NCBI GenBank assembly: GCA_963815665.1
Contig: CAWFHN010000016.1
Coordinates: forward strand, 62,001 to 126,000
DNA: 64,000 nucleotides
Reading direction: 5' to 3'
Source: DASUPK01 sp963815665
GTDB lineage: Bacteria; Actinomycetota; Thermoleophilia; Solirubrobacterales; 70-9
Shown: piece after piece, positions 8,778-17,720 of the stretch
How positions within the stretch are numbered: the first letter of the stretch is position 1
Layout of the letters: the number at the start of each line of letters is the position of its first letter
Notes under the pieces: model-generated
The model's input: only the letters and a program-made list of their open reading frames with translations
Database searches by the model: none
Told to the model about the DNA's origin: nothing
Translations under genes and position numbers: made by a program

Positions 8778-8846
8778 GCTCCGAGTGATCCGGCGGCACC
8801 GACCCCGTCGAATCACCGGAAACCGCCCCGACCCGCTGAAGGAGAG

Positions 8847-9305
8847 ATGGGCAAGGAGTACGCGTTCCTCGATGAGTGGGACGTCGATGCGCCGCAGGAT
8901 GCGATCTTCAACGCGCTCGCCGACGCCCGCACCTATCCCGACTGGTGGAAGCCGGTCTACATCCAGGTCGATGGGGACGAGCCTCCGGGCGAGGGCGTGA
9001 CGACCAAGCAGCACTTCAAGGGCAAGCTGCCCTACACGCTTTACACGACCTCCAAGATCGTCGTCTTCGATCCGCCAAACCACTTCCGGGTCGAGGTCGT
9101 CGGTGACCTGACCGGGACAGGGAAGTGGACGCTGGGGCCGAACGGCCACGGCCAGGTTCACGTCCGCTTCGACTGGATCGTCCGCGCCGACCGTCCCCTC
9201 CTCCGCTACCTCACCCCGATCATGCGGCCGATCTTCCGCTGGAACCACAACTGGTCGGCGGCAAGGGCGAAGGAGGGGCTGGAGCCGTACGCACGGGCCA
9301 AATAG
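8847..9305 (+). CDS. SRPBCC family protein (polyketide cyclase/START-like)
   Basis: A 152-aa soluble protein with the SRPBCC helix-grip pattern: an N-terminal strand (FLDEWDVDAPQDAIFNALADARTYPDWW), a central run of strands and a long C-terminal helix. This fold binds hydrophobic ligands. A good ribosome-binding site (GAAGGAGAG) precedes the ATG. It lies 12 bp upstream of the GH15 gene and is probably co-transcribed. No ligand can be inferred. Confidence 0.82.
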   Translation: MGKEYAFLDEWDVDAPQDAIFNALADARTYPDWWKPVYIQVDGDEPPGEGVTTKQHFKGKLPYTLYTTSKIVVFDPPNHFRVEVVGDLTGTGKWTLGPNGHGQVHVRFDWIVRADRPLLRYLTPIMRPIFRWNHNWSAARAKEGLEPYARAK

Positions 9306-9317
9306 GCTCCCGGGGGC

Positions 9318-11231
9318 ATGCCACCCCTGTCGCGCTTCCCCCGCATCTCCTCGTACGGATTCCTCTCGGACTGCCACACCGGCGCGCTCATGTCACCCGA
9401 GGGCTCGGTCGAGTGGCTCTGCCTCCCCCGGTTCGACTCCGAGAGCGTCTTCGGTTCGCTGCTCGACCGCAGCGCCGGCTTCTGGCGGCTCGGCCCACCG
9501 GGCCTGGTCGCGCCGGTCAGCCGCCGCTACATCCCCGGAACCAATGTCCTGGAGACCACCTGGATGACCGGTTCCGGCTGGATCGTCATCCGCGACGGTC
9601 TCACGCTCGGAGACTGGCGCCAGGACAACGACTTCGAGCCGCACCGCCGCCCGCCGCCGGATGACGAGGCGGAACACGTCCTGATTCGCCAGGTGGAGTG
9701 CCTGCAGGGTGAGGTCGACATCGAGATGATCTGCCAGCCGGCCTTCGACTACGGGGCGACGCGGCTCGAGTGGCAGCGAGCCGGTGACGCCGGCACCGAC
9801 GCGGAGGTCAGCCACAAGAACATCCATCTGACCCTCACCGGCGACCTCCCACTCGGGGTCGACGGCACCGACGCCCGGGCGCGCCACCGGATGAAGGCCG
9901 GAGAGGTCCGCTACAGCGCGCTCAGCTGGGGACCCTCGCCGATCCCGCCGAGCTCTTCGGAGGAATGCGAGCAGCGCCTCCAGCGCACAGTCGACTTCTG
10001 GCGCCGCTGGCTCGAGGGGGGCAGCTTCCCGGACCATCCCTGGCGTGACTTCCTGCAGCGCTCGGCCCTGGTCCTCAAGGGTCTGACCTACTCGCCGACC
10101 GGCGCACTGATCGCGGCCCTCACGACCTCCCTCCCCGAGACGCCCGGCGGCGAGCGCAACTGGGACTACCGCTTCACCTGGATCCGCGACGCGACCTTCG
10201 CGCTCTGGGCGATGCACACCCTGGGCTTCGACTATGAGGCGACCGACTTCATGGGCTGGATGACCGACGTCTACAAGGAGGGCATCGAGGACGGCAGCCC
10301 CGGCATGCAGATCATGTACGGGATCGACGGCGAGATGGACCTCACCGAGACCACACTCGAGCACCTGAACGGATACGAGAACGCCAAGCCGGTGCGAATA
10401 GGCAACGCCGCCTACGACCAGCGCCAGAACGACGTCTACGGCGCCCTGCTCGACTCCGTCTACATCCACGCCAAGGTGCAGGACCACCTTCCGCACGAGC
10501 TCTGGGAGGCGCTCTGCCGCCAGGTCGAGTCGGCGGTCGCGGTCTGGGAGAAGCCCGACCAGGGGATCTGGGAGGCCCGTGGAGACCCCAAGCACTACGT
10601 CTCCTCGAAGCTGATGTGCTGGGTCGCCCTGGACAGGGGCTGCCGCCTTGCGGACCGGATCGGTGACGAGGACCGATTGGCGAGGTGGACCGAGGTCGCC
10701 GAGAAGATCCGCGACGACATCCTCGAAAAGGGAGTCTCGGACGCCGGAGTATTCCGCCAGCACTACGAGACGGACGCGCTCGACGCGTCCACCCTCCTGG
10801 TGCCGCTGGTCCGCTTCCTGCCGCCCGGCGACGAGCGGGTCGTCAACACCGTCAAGGCGATCGACAAGGACCTGACCGAGCACGGGCTCGTGCTCCGCTA
10901 CCGCGTCGATCAGACCGACGACGGGCTGCACGGAGAGGAGGCCAGCTTCCTGATCTGCTCGTTCTGGCTGGTCTCCGCCCTATCCGAGATCGGCGAGCAG
11001 CAGAGGGCGCGCGAGATGTGCGAGAAGCTGCTCTCCATGTGCGGCCCACTCGGCCTCTACGCCGAGGAGCTGGATGCCCGCACCGGCCGTCACTGGGGCA
11101 ACTTCCCGCAGGCCTTCACCCACCTTGCCCTGATCAACGCCGTGAGCCACGTGATCTCGGACGATCGCGCGACCGGCGACCGCGAGGTCACCGCGGTGCT
11201 CAGCGAGATGATCTCCCAGCAGTCCGGCTAG
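9318..11231 (+). CDS. Glycoside hydrolase family 15 protein (glucoamylase/trehalase-like)
   Basis: This 637-aa enzyme has the two-part layout of bacterial GH15 proteins: an N-terminal beta-sandwich (about 1-250; starts ISSYGFLSDCHTGALMSPEGSVEWLCLPRFDS) and an (alpha/alpha)6 barrel. The barrel begins near residue 277 with GERNWDYRFTWIRDATFALWAM, the canonical substrate-binding block. The catalytic C-terminal region includes EEASFLICSFWLVSAL and GNFPQAFTHLALIN. There is no signal peptide, so it acts in the cytosol, probably on trehalose or alpha-glucans. Actinobacterial members include trehalases; the exact substrate is not settled by sequence alone. Confidence 0.92.
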   Translation: MPPLSRFPRISSYGFLSDCHTGALMSPEGSVEWLCLPRFDSESVFGSLLDRSAGFWRLGPPGLVAPVSRRYIPGTNVLETTWMTGSGWIVIRDGLTLGDWRQDNDFEPHRRPPPDDEAEHVLIRQVECLQGEVDIEMICQPAFDYGATRLEWQRAGDAGTDAEVSHKNIHLTLTGDLPLGVDGTDARARHRMKAGEVRYSALSWGPSPIPPSSSEECEQRLQRTVDFWRRWLEGGSFPDHPWRDFLQRSALVLKGLTYSPTGALIAALTTSLPETPGGERNWDYRFTWIRDATFALWAMHTLGFDYEATDFMGWMTDVYKEGIEDGSPGMQIMYGIDGEMDLTETTLEHLNGYENAKPVRIGNAAYDQRQNDVYGALLDSVYIHAKVQDHLPHELWEALCRQVESAVAVWEKPDQGIWEARGDPKHYVSSKLMCWVALDRGCRLADRIGDEDRLARWTEVAEKIRDDILEKGVSDAGVFRQHYETDALDASTLLVPLVRFLPPGDERVVNTVKAIDKDLTEHGLVLRYRVDQTDDGLHGEEASFLICSFWLVSALSEIGEQQRAREMCEKLLSMCGPLGLYAEELDARTGRHWGNFPQAFTHLALINAVSHVISDDRATGDREVTAVLSEMISQQSG

Positions 11232-11394
11232 TGCCCCGCCCAGAAACGTTTCACCGGAAATGACTGGCCCAGATCACCACCAGACTTCGTCCTCAGTCGT
11301 CCGAATAGCGCTGCTATTCGGACTCCCTGCGTCCTCGCCTGGAGGCGCCTGGGCTGCGTCATTTCCTGGCGAACGTTCCCGGACGGGGCACTAG
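11228..11394. repeat. 167-bp imperfect palindrome between convergent genes
   Basis: The whole gap between the GH15 and PucR genes is one inverted repeat of two 82-nt arms around a 3-nt loop. The ends are CTAGTGCCCC and GGGGCACTAG, and the left CTAG contains the GH15 stop codon. The core is a perfect 11-bp stem (11299-11309 with 11313-11323) whose centre coincides with the centre of the full element at 11311. A further well-paired block is GGAAATGAC/GTCATTTCC. It could act as a bidirectional terminator or be a miniature mobile element. Confidence 0.85.
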
Positions 11395-12633
11395 CTACTC
11401 CGCCTCGGCCGGAGGGACCTGGCCCGCCTCCGTGCCCGGCTCGCGCGCCGGCCCCACCGGGGAGGCGATTCCCAGCACCCGCATCGCCTTCAGGCCGAGC
11501 CCAAGCTTCTCGCGCCCCTCGGTGGAGGTGACGTCATGCCCGCAGAGCTCGCGGGCGCGCTCCAGGCGGTAGCGGATCGTGTGGCGGTGGGTGAATAGCT
11601 GCTGCGCGGTCGCGGCCACGTTCCCGTCGTTCTCGAGATAGGTCTCGACCGTTGTGACCAGCTCGGTCTCGTACTGCTCGTCGTACGCGACCAGCGGCTC
11701 GACGGTCTCGGAGTAGAAGCGCTCGAGCTCGGCCGGGTCCTCGCTCATCGCCGGCAGCAGGAGCCGGTAGGCGCCCGTGTCCTCGAAGGCGAGCACCCTC
11801 GTGCTCTCGGCTTCGCCGACGTTGGCGGCCAGCAGCGCCTCCTGCCCTGCCCGGTAGAGGTCGACGGGGTCGGAGGCGACGCGGCTCCTGGAGACACCGA
11901 CGGTGAAGCCCGTCAATCCCTCGTCGAGCTCGTTGGCAAGTGCGTCGGAGGCGCGCGCCAGCTGCTCCTCGCCTTCCGCTGGAACGACCGCGACGATCTC
12001 CGCCCCCTCTCCCTCGGGATTCCCCTCGGCCCCGAGCGCGCCGGAGCTCACCGCCCTTACCGCGCGTAGGGCGATTGCCAGGACCCGCGAACGCCACTCA
12101 CCGGTCTGCGCGACGTGCGGCACGGCACGGGCGATCAGGACGCCGCCGCCGGCGGCCAGATCGGTGCCGAGCTCGGCCGCGCGGGCCTCGATGTCCCCGC
12201 GGTCCGTGATCTCACGACGGAGCAGGGCGCGGACGAAGTCCCCCGCCGCCTCCTCCGTCGCCCACTCCGGGGAGCGGGAGCGCTCGAGCTCGAGCCCGAC
12301 GAGGGTCGCCACCATCCGCAGCAGCGCCGCGTCCGGCTCGTCCTCGCCGCGAGGACGCCAGCGCAGCTCCCCTACCGCGGTGTCGGCCACGCGAAGCTCG
12401 ACGACCTCGACGCCGGCGCCGCCCGCCAGCAGCTTCCTCTCCTCGTCCGGTGAAGCCGCGGCGACCGCGAGCACGTTGCTCGCCCGGTCGATCAGGGCGA
12501 CGCTCGCGGCCAGCGCACGGCCGGCGGCGCGGGCGACCGCGGGCATGCCGGCGCCGGCCTCGATCGCAGCCGAGAGCTCCTCGAGGCTGCCGGGGTCGGC
12601 GTGGCGCTCGGAGTGCTTCTCCTTGGCGTTCAT
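11395..12633 (-). CDS. PucR/CdaR family transcriptional regulator
   Basis: This 412-aa regulator ends with the PucR-type helix-turn-helix: TVETYLENDGNVAATAQQLFTHRHTIRYRLERARELCG at roughly residues 330-370. The middle resembles the GGDEF-like region seen in CdaR/PucR proteins, and the N-terminus (about 20-130) looks like a GAF-type sensory region. PucR proteins control purine, sugar-acid or other catabolic genes. The target is not visible, because the neighbours are unrelated. Its 3-prime end faces GH15 across a palindrome. Confidence 0.88.
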   Translation of the reverse strand: MNAKEKHSERHADPGSLEELSAAIEAGAGMPAVARAAGRALAASVALIDRASNVLAVAAASPDEERKLLAGGAGVEVVELRVADTAVGELRWRPRGEDEPDAALLRMVATLVGLELERSRSPEWATEEAAGDFVRALLRREITDRGDIEARAAELGTDLAAGGGVLIARAVPHVAQTGEWRSRVLAIALRAVRAVSSGALGAEGNPEGEGAEIVAVVPAEGEEQLARASDALANELDEGLTGFTVGVSRSRVASDPVDLYRAGQEALLAANVGEAESTRVLAFEDTGAYRLLLPAMSEDPAELERFYSETVEPLVAYDEQYETELVTTVETYLENDGNVAATAQQLFTHRHTIRYRLERARELCGHDVTSTEGREKLGLGLKAMRVLGIASPVGPAREPGTEAGQVPPAEAE

Positions 12634-12671
12634 CCGTGCATTTTAGGTTGGGACTTGGAGTGCAGCGAAAA

Positions 12672-12935
12672 CTAGACCCAGCCGGAGATCTTGTCCCAGT
12701 TGAGGAAGACCACGACCCCGATCACGAGCCCGATGAGAACCAGCGCCGCGAGGACGAAGAGCGAGAGAAACCCCGCGACCAGCTTCTCCCAGGCGCGCCC
12801 GTAGGAGCCGAGCGCGGGCACCAGGATGAGGCCCACGAAAGCGCATATCGAGAGCAGCCCGGCGCCGGCGAAGAGGTAGTACTCAGTGCCGAGCGCCAGC
12901 ACCGGCGCCAGTATCGAGCTCAGGGGCAGCGACAC
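12672..12935 (-). CDS. Small membrane protein, unknown function
   Basis: An 87-aa protein with two to three hydrophobic segments (about 6-24, 26-42 and 54-78) and a short charged loop GRAWEK between them. It overlaps the 3-prime end of the DedA-PAP2 gene by 53 bp on the same strand, which suggests co-transcription. I do not recognise the family. The hydrophobic pattern makes it a likely real gene. Confidence 0.6.
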   Translation of the reverse strand: MSLPLSSILAPVLALGTEYYLFAGAGLLSICAFVGLILVPALGSYGRAWEKLVAGFLSLFVLAALVLIGLVIGVVVFLNWDKISGWV

Positions 12936-14403
12936 GCCGAGGATTGTGGCGGATGTAGGCCACGACCAGCGCCACGATGGCGGCCGCGGAGAAGCAGGAG
13001 AGGCCCAGGGCCCACCCGGCGGTCACGTCGCTGAGCCAGTGAACCCGCAGGTAGACGCGGGTGAGGCCGACGACCGCGGCGAGCGCGATGCCGGCCGCGA
13101 TCACCAGGCTGCGCCTCGCGATTCCCGGAACGAGCCGCAGCGAGACCGTGACGGCCAGCCAGACATAGAGGGTCGAGTAGGCGGCGTGCCCGCTTGGGAA
13201 CGAGGAGCCGGACGCCGAGGTGAGCGGATCGGGTGGTCGCGGCCGATCGGTCCAGGCCTTGATCCCGTGAACGAGCAAGATCGTCAGCACCATGCCCGCG
13301 ACCAGCACCCAGAACTCCGTCCACCGGCGCCAGGCCGCCAGAGCGATCGCGGCGAGCAGCGCGATCGGCCAGGTCACCCATCCCGAGCCCAGATGGGTGA
13401 GGCCCTTCGCCACGTGATCGAGCCAGGGGGCGCTCAGGTCGTTGACGACGTTGAGGGCCGTCTGGTCACCCGGTGTGGGCCCAGGGTCCCCGGAGACGAC
13501 GGCCCAGTAGGCGATCACCACGAACAGCCCGACCGAGAGGGCCGCGAGCAGGGTGGTCAGCTCGAGGCCGAGCCCGCCGGGTGTGAGCCGCCGGCCGAGG
13601 AAGGCGAACTGGGGGCGCAGTGGCCGCGCCAGAGCCAGAATCGGGCGGAGCGCCCGTCGCTTCTCCATCTCCGCCGCGATCTTCCCCCGGTTCCCAGGCT
13701 CGCGCAGGAACCGGAAGGCGAGGAAGATTCCCACCGCCACCCCGATGACGATCGCGAACACCAGCAGCCCCTGGCCGACGACCTTCGTGACCGTGTCGAG
13801 GCTCTGCGCGAAGAAGTAGCCGGCCAGGATCAGGCCCGCCGACCAGAGGCCGGTGCCCAGGATGCTGAACGGCGCGAAGTTGCGGTACGGCATCCGGCTG
13901 CTGCCGGCGATGAAAGGCGCCAGCGCCCGCACCAGGCCGATGAAGCGGCCGATCAGGATCGTCCTGCCGCCGTAGCGGGCGAAGTACCCCTCGACCTGCT
14001 TGAGGCGCTCGTCGGTGATCCGGAAGCGCCTGCCGTGCTTGACGAGGAACCCCCGGCCAAGCCGCGCCCCGAGCAGGAAGCTGACGGTGTCGCCCGCGAA
14101 CGCGCAGAGCCAGGTGATGGCGAGGATGAGCGGCAGCGAGATGTCCCCCTGCCCGGCCACGGCGCCGCCGAGCATCACGGTGAACTCCCCGGGCGCGATC
14201 AGCCCGACGAAGGCCCCGGTCTCGAGGAACGCCAAGGCGCCGACCAGCAGGTAGGTCCAGGCCCCCAGCCCCTTGGAGAGATCCTGAATCGCGGCCTCCA
14301 GGTCGATGTGCGGCAGATCGCCCCGGAACACGAAGAAGGCGACGATCGCGGCCGCCAGCAGCCCTCGGCGGACCCATTTCCAGCTGATCCGATTGGCGGT
14401 CAT
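12883..14403 (-). CDS. DedA-PAP2 fusion membrane protein
   Basis: This 506-aa protein joins two lipid-related membrane modules. Residues ~40-210 are a DedA/VTT domain (FLETGAFVGLIAPGEFTVMLGG, GDTVSFLLGARLGRGFLVKHGRRF, GRFIGLVRALAPFIAG), a family implicated in undecaprenyl-phosphate or phospholipid scrambling. The C-terminal half is a PAP2 phosphatase with the three motifs KAWTDRPRPP, SFPSGHAAYS and RVYLRVHWLSDVTAG, all catalytic residues present. A fused flippase and lipid-pyrophosphate phosphatase could recycle the polyprenyl carrier needed for cell-wall and glycan synthesis. The start ATG overlaps the ispE stop by 4 bp. Confidence 0.9.
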   Translation of the reverse strand: MTANRISWKWVRRGLLAAAIVAFFVFRGDLPHIDLEAAIQDLSKGLGAWTYLLVGALAFLETGAFVGLIAPGEFTVMLGGAVAGQGDISLPLILAITWLCAFAGDTVSFLLGARLGRGFLVKHGRRFRITDERLKQVEGYFARYGGRTILIGRFIGLVRALAPFIAGSSRMPYRNFAPFSILGTGLWSAGLILAGYFFAQSLDTVTKVVGQGLLVFAIVIGVAVGIFLAFRFLREPGNRGKIAAEMEKRRALRPILALARPLRPQFAFLGRRLTPGGLGLELTTLLAALSVGLFVVIAYWAVVSGDPGPTPGDQTALNVVNDLSAPWLDHVAKGLTHLGSGWVTWPIALLAAIALAAWRRWTEFWVLVAGMVLTILLVHGIKAWTDRPRPPDPLTSASGSSFPSGHAAYSTLYVWLAVTVSLRLVPGIARRSLVIAAGIALAAVVGLTRVYLRVHWLSDVTAGWALGLSCFSAAAIVALVVAYIRHNPRRVAAPELDTGAGAGARH

Positions 14404-15254
14404 TCGGCGAGCGGCGCGGTCGCCAGGGCGCCAGGGAACCCCTCGCGGAGAGTCTTGACCGCCGCCAGCGCGTCATCCGCGCTCGGATAGAGGCCGAAGG
14501 CGGTCGGCCCCGACCCCGTCACCATCGCGTGGGCCGCGCCGGCCTCCTCCAGGGCGCGCAGCGCGTCCTCGATCTCCGGCCGCAGCGAGATCGCCGCCGG
14601 CTGCAGGTCGTTGACCAGGTTCTCTCGGTAGTCGAGCGGGGAGCCGCCCTCGTCCACCGCGTCGCGGAGGCGGCGGCGAATCGCCTCCAGCTCGGACTCG
14701 CCCCGAGGCGTGCCGAGCCGATCGGCCTCGGCGTAGACGTCGGCGGTCGCCAATCCCTCGGCCTGCGGGATCAGGACGACCCCGTGCTCGGCCGGCGGCG
14801 GCGCCGGCTCGATCACCTCTCCCGCCCCGGCGACCAGGCAGGGGCGGGGTTGGAGCTGCGACGGGACGTCCGCCCCGATCTCCGCCGCGATGGACCGCAG
14901 GCCCTCCACCTCGCCCCTGGCGAGCCGCAGGACGGCCGCCGCGTCGGCGCTGCCGCCACCGAGCCCGGCCGCCACCGGGACCCGCTTGGTGACCTCGATT
15001 CGCAGGGGCGGCCCGTCCCAGCCGTTCTCCCTCAGCGCAGCAAGGGCCCTGGCGGTCAGGTCGGGGCCCTCGATCCCCTCGCAGATCACCTCGTCGCCCT
15101 CCGCCGCGCTGAGTCGCAGGCGATCCGCCAGCTCGAGCGGCTCGAACAGCGACCGGATCTCGTGCAGCCCGTCCTCCCGGATCGGGCCCACGTACAGGCA
15201 GAGGTTGAGCTTCGCGGGCGCGAGCATCGTCCCCGGCAGCTCGGCCACGCTCAC
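14400..15254 (-). CDS. ispE: 4-diphosphocytidyl-2-C-methyl-D-erythritol kinase
   Basis: IspE is the GHMP-family kinase of the non-mevalonate isoprenoid pathway. The N-terminal block APAKLNLCLYVGPIREDGLHEIRSLFEPL is diagnostic, and the ATP-binding loop VAAGLGGGSADAAAVLRL is intact, followed by the C-terminal MVTGSGPTAFGLY motif. I place the start at the GTG at 15254, which overlaps the ksgA stop in a GTGA, giving 284 aa; the ATG at 15227 is an alternative. A longer in-frame extension upstream is antisense-like noise within ksgA. The gene precedes the DedA-PAP2 gene, also with a 4-bp overlap. Confidence 0.94.
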   Translation of the reverse strand: MSVAELPGTMLAPAKLNLCLYVGPIREDGLHEIRSLFEPLELADRLRLSAAEGDEVICEGIEGPDLTARALAALRENGWDGPPLRIEVTKRVPVAAGLGGGSADAAAVLRLARGEVEGLRSIAAEIGADVPSQLQPRPCLVAGAGEVIEPAPPPAEHGVVLIPQAEGLATADVYAEADRLGTPRGESELEAIRRRLRDAVDEGGSPLDYRENLVNDLQPAAISLRPEIEDALRALEEAGAAHAMVTGSGPTAFGLYPSADDALAAVKTLREGFPGALATAPLAE

Positions 15255-16063
15255 CCTCTCTCCCCTTCCTTCGCCAGCGCCTCGGCGAACCGTTTGAATT
15301 CCTCGGGCGAGAGCGTCTCGGCGCGCGCGTCGGCGGCCTTGCCCAGCTCCGCCAGCGCCAGCCGGGCCGGTTCGCGGCTGCCGGCCCGAGCCAGCTCCAG
15401 GGAGCGAGGCAGCGCCTTGCGCCGGTGGGCGAACGCGAGGCGAACCAGCGCCGCGAGGTCGCGCGAGGCGCCGGGCCCTGTCCTGCGCAACCTCAACAGG
15501 GCCGAGCCGACCCGCGGCCGGGGCACGAACACCGCCGGGTCCACAGTCCGGAGCATCGTCACCTCGCACGCGAGCTGGACGAGGACGCTCGCGGATCCGT
15601 ACTCGCGTGTCCCGGGCTCGGCGCGCAGCCGGTCCGCGATCTCGCGCTGGACCATGACGACCCAGCTCTCCATCGACGGGATCTCGTCGATCGTCCGGAC
15701 CAGCAGCGGCGTTGCGATCGAGTAGGGCAGGTTCGCGACCATCTTGGTCGGCGCCGGCTTCAGATCGTCCAGGGCGACCCGCATGGCGTCGCCCCAGACG
15801 AGCTTGACGTTCCCCGCCTCGCTCGCCAGCGGCTCGAGCTGGTCATGCAGCCGCTCGTCGACCTCGATCACATGCAGGCAGGCTACGGCCGGGGCCAGGC
15901 GCTCGGTGAGGGCGCCGCCCCCGCCGCCGACCTCGAGCACGACGTCGCTCGCCGAGAGGGCTGCCTCGCGGGCGATCGCGTCCAGCAGGTTGGGGTCGGC
16001 GAGGAAGTTCTGTCCCAACCGGCGAGGCGACCGCCCCGGCGGCCCGGTGCGGCCCGTCACCAC
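15251..16063 (-). CDS. ksgA: 16S rRNA (adenine-N6,N6)-dimethyltransferase
   Basis: KsgA/RsmA dimethylates the two adenines near the 3-prime end of 16S rRNA during 30S maturation. The protein (270 aa) begins with the hallmark PRRLGQNFLADPNLL, then the SAM-binding VLEVGGGGGALTERL and the catalytic MVANLPYSIATPLL motif (NLPY). It overlaps tatD by 7 bp and ispE by 4 bp, forming a tight tatD-ksgA-ispE series. Confidence 0.96.
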   Translation of the reverse strand: MVTGRTGPPGRSPRRLGQNFLADPNLLDAIAREAALSASDVVLEVGGGGGALTERLAPAVACLHVIEVDERLHDQLEPLASEAGNVKLVWGDAMRVALDDLKPAPTKMVANLPYSIATPLLVRTIDEIPSMESWVVMVQREIADRLRAEPGTREYGSASVLVQLACEVTMLRTVDPAVFVPRPRVGSALLRLRRTGPGASRDLAALVRLAFAHRRKALPRSLELARAGSREPARLALAELGKAADARAETLSPEEFKRFAEALAKEGERG

Positions 16064-16827
16064 CCGAGGACTCTCGCGGCGTTCGCCTCCACGATTCGCT
16101 CGAGGTCACCGTAGGGGACGCCGCGGACCTCGGCCAGCCGCTGGGCCGTCGCGACCACGTTCGCGGGCTGATTCGGCTTCCCCCTCACAGCCTGAGGGGC
16201 GAGGAACGGCGAGTCCGTCTCGACCAGCACCCGGTTCTCGGGCACGATCGCGGCCGTCTCCCGAATCGCCTCCGACCTCGGATAGGTGAGGTTCCCGGCG
16301 AATGAGCAGTACCAGCCGCGCTCGGCTGCCCGCTCGGCCCAGCGCGGCCCGGCGGAGAAGCAGTGCAGGATCACCGTGACGCCGTCGCCCTCCCGCCCGA
16401 GCGTCTCGAACGCCTCGGAGACCGCGTCCTCCGCCCCGTCCGAATCGCGAAGGTGGACGACGAGGGCCTTCCCCGTGCGCTTCGCAATCGCGATCTGCGC
16501 GGAAAAGGCGCGGCGCTGGTCCTCCGGCTCGGAGCGCTCGCGGTAGAAGTCGAGCCCGGTCTCGCCGACGGCGACCACACCCGGCTGGGAGCAGAGGTCC
16601 TCGATCGCCTCGGCCGCGGCATCATCGAAGCCGTCGGCGCTGTTCGGATGCCGGCCGACCGACGCGAAAACGCCGTCATTCGCCTGGGCCGAGCGAACGG
16701 CCTCAGGGTTCGAGTCCTCACCCAGGCCCACCGTGAGGATGCGGTCTACGCCGGCGTCGCGCGCGGATTTGACCAGCTCGGCCTCCGACGGTTCGCAGAG
16801 CCCGAGGTGCGCGTGCGTATCGACCAT
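16057..16827 (-). CDS. tatD: TatD family metal-dependent hydrolase
   Basis: TatD proteins are TIM-barrel nucleases with 3-prime exonuclease activity in characterised members. The 256-aa protein has the N-terminal metal motif MVDTHAHLGL, GRHPNSADG, GVVAVGETGLDFYRE, VVHLRD, ILHCFSAGP and LVETDSPFLAP, all standard family blocks. It heads the tatD-ksgA-ispE-dedA cluster, a common bacterial order. Confidence 0.94.
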   Translation of the reverse strand: MVDTHAHLGLCEPSEAELVKSARDAGVDRILTVGLGEDSNPEAVRSAQANDGVFASVGRHPNSADGFDDAAAEAIEDLCSQPGVVAVGETGLDFYRERSEPEDQRRAFSAQIAIAKRTGKALVVHLRDSDGAEDAVSEAFETLGREGDGVTVILHCFSAGPRWAERAAERGWYCSFAGNLTYPRSEAIRETAAIVPENRVLVETDSPFLAPQAVRGKPNQPANVVATAQRLAEVRGVPYGDLERIVEANAARVLGW

Positions 16828-16858
16828 GCCGCCGAGTCTAAGAGCGGCCCGGTGGCGG

Positions 16859-17704
16859 CTAACCCAGGTTCGTGAGGATGAAGTCGTGGTAGCTGTCGGC
16901 CCTGGTGTGAACGGATGGAAAGCCCTTCAGCCCGCAGATCACGAAGAAGAAGGGGTTCCGCCTCGATGCCGGCGCGAGGGTCGCCTCGGCGATCCCCACC
17001 AGGCGAGGCCCGGCCGGCGTGTTCGCGACCAGCGGTCCGCCGCTGTCGCCCTCGCAGACGCCTCGCCTCACTGGCCGGCGCTTGACCTTGCGCTTGATGC
17101 GGCGAACGGCGAAGCCGGCCTTGTGACCGAAGTCGCAGATCACCCACGTCGGCGCCGGACAGGACCGCGCCATCACGTTGGCCGCGGTCAGCCAGCCGAA
17201 TTTCGCCTTGCCCACGATCAGCGGATTTCGGTTGCCGAATCCCGCGAGGGAGAGCCGGGCGCCGGGGTGCGTGTAGGCGACATCCTCGGCGGTGCTCGCC
17301 AGCTGGATCGCCGGCGCCGTGGTCGCCCCCTGGAGCGTCAGGATCGCCAGGTCGCTCTGGAGCCCGCCCGCGTATCCCGGCGCGAGCGCGACGGACGAGA
17401 CGCCGAGCACCTCACCGCCTGCAAACGCCGATGTCGACTCCGCCCGCACGATCATCGTCGGGGGGTCCCCGACGCAGTGCGCGGCCGTCAACACGCGGGT
17501 CGGCGAGATCACCGTGCCCGTGCAGAGCGTTCTCGGCGTCAGCACCGCGACCGCGAAGCCCCATTGATCCAGGCTCGCCGGAGTGCCGCCGATCACGCTG
17601 GAGCGCGCCCGCGGCTTGGCACTCGCCGGCCCGGCGGCGACCAAACCGATCAGGCCCGCGATGCAGAGAGTCGCGGCGCCCACCCTGGCAATCCGAGAGA
17701 CCAT
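16859..17704 (-). CDS. Secreted trypsin-like serine protease
   Basis: This 281-aa S1-family protease starts with a signal peptide (hydrophobic ~8-24, likely cleavage after ASA), then IGGTPAS in place of the trypsin IVGG. The triad is intact: His in LTAAHCVG, Asp in QSDLAILTL and Ser in CEGDSGGPLV. A polybasic insert (RRIKRKVKRRPVRR) lies just before the serine motif. Sixteen bases separate it from the next small secreted protein gene upstream, so the two may be co-expressed. Substrate unknown; it acts outside the cell. Confidence 0.9.
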   Translation of the reverse strand: MVSRIARVGAATLCIAGLIGLVAAGPASAKPRARSSVIGGTPASLDQWGFAVAVLTPRTLCTGTVISPTRVLTAAHCVGDPPTMIVRAESTSAFAGGEVLGVSSVALAPGYAGGLQSDLAILTLQGATTAPAIQLASTAEDVAYTHPGARLSLAGFGNRNPLIVGKAKFGWLTAANVMARSCPAPTWVICDFGHKAGFAVRRIKRKVKRRPVRRGVCEGDSGGPLVANTPAGPRLVGIAEATLAPASRRNPFFFVICGLKGFPSVHTRADSYHDFILTNLG

Positions 17705-17720
17705 CGGCGTCAGTGCCGCG

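Noticed and set aside
12886..14490. Long plus-strand frame (534 codons) opposite the DedA-PAP2 gene
   Set aside because: Rich in Arg, Gly, Glu and Asp with no domain; the opposite strand encodes clear DedA and PAP2 motifs.
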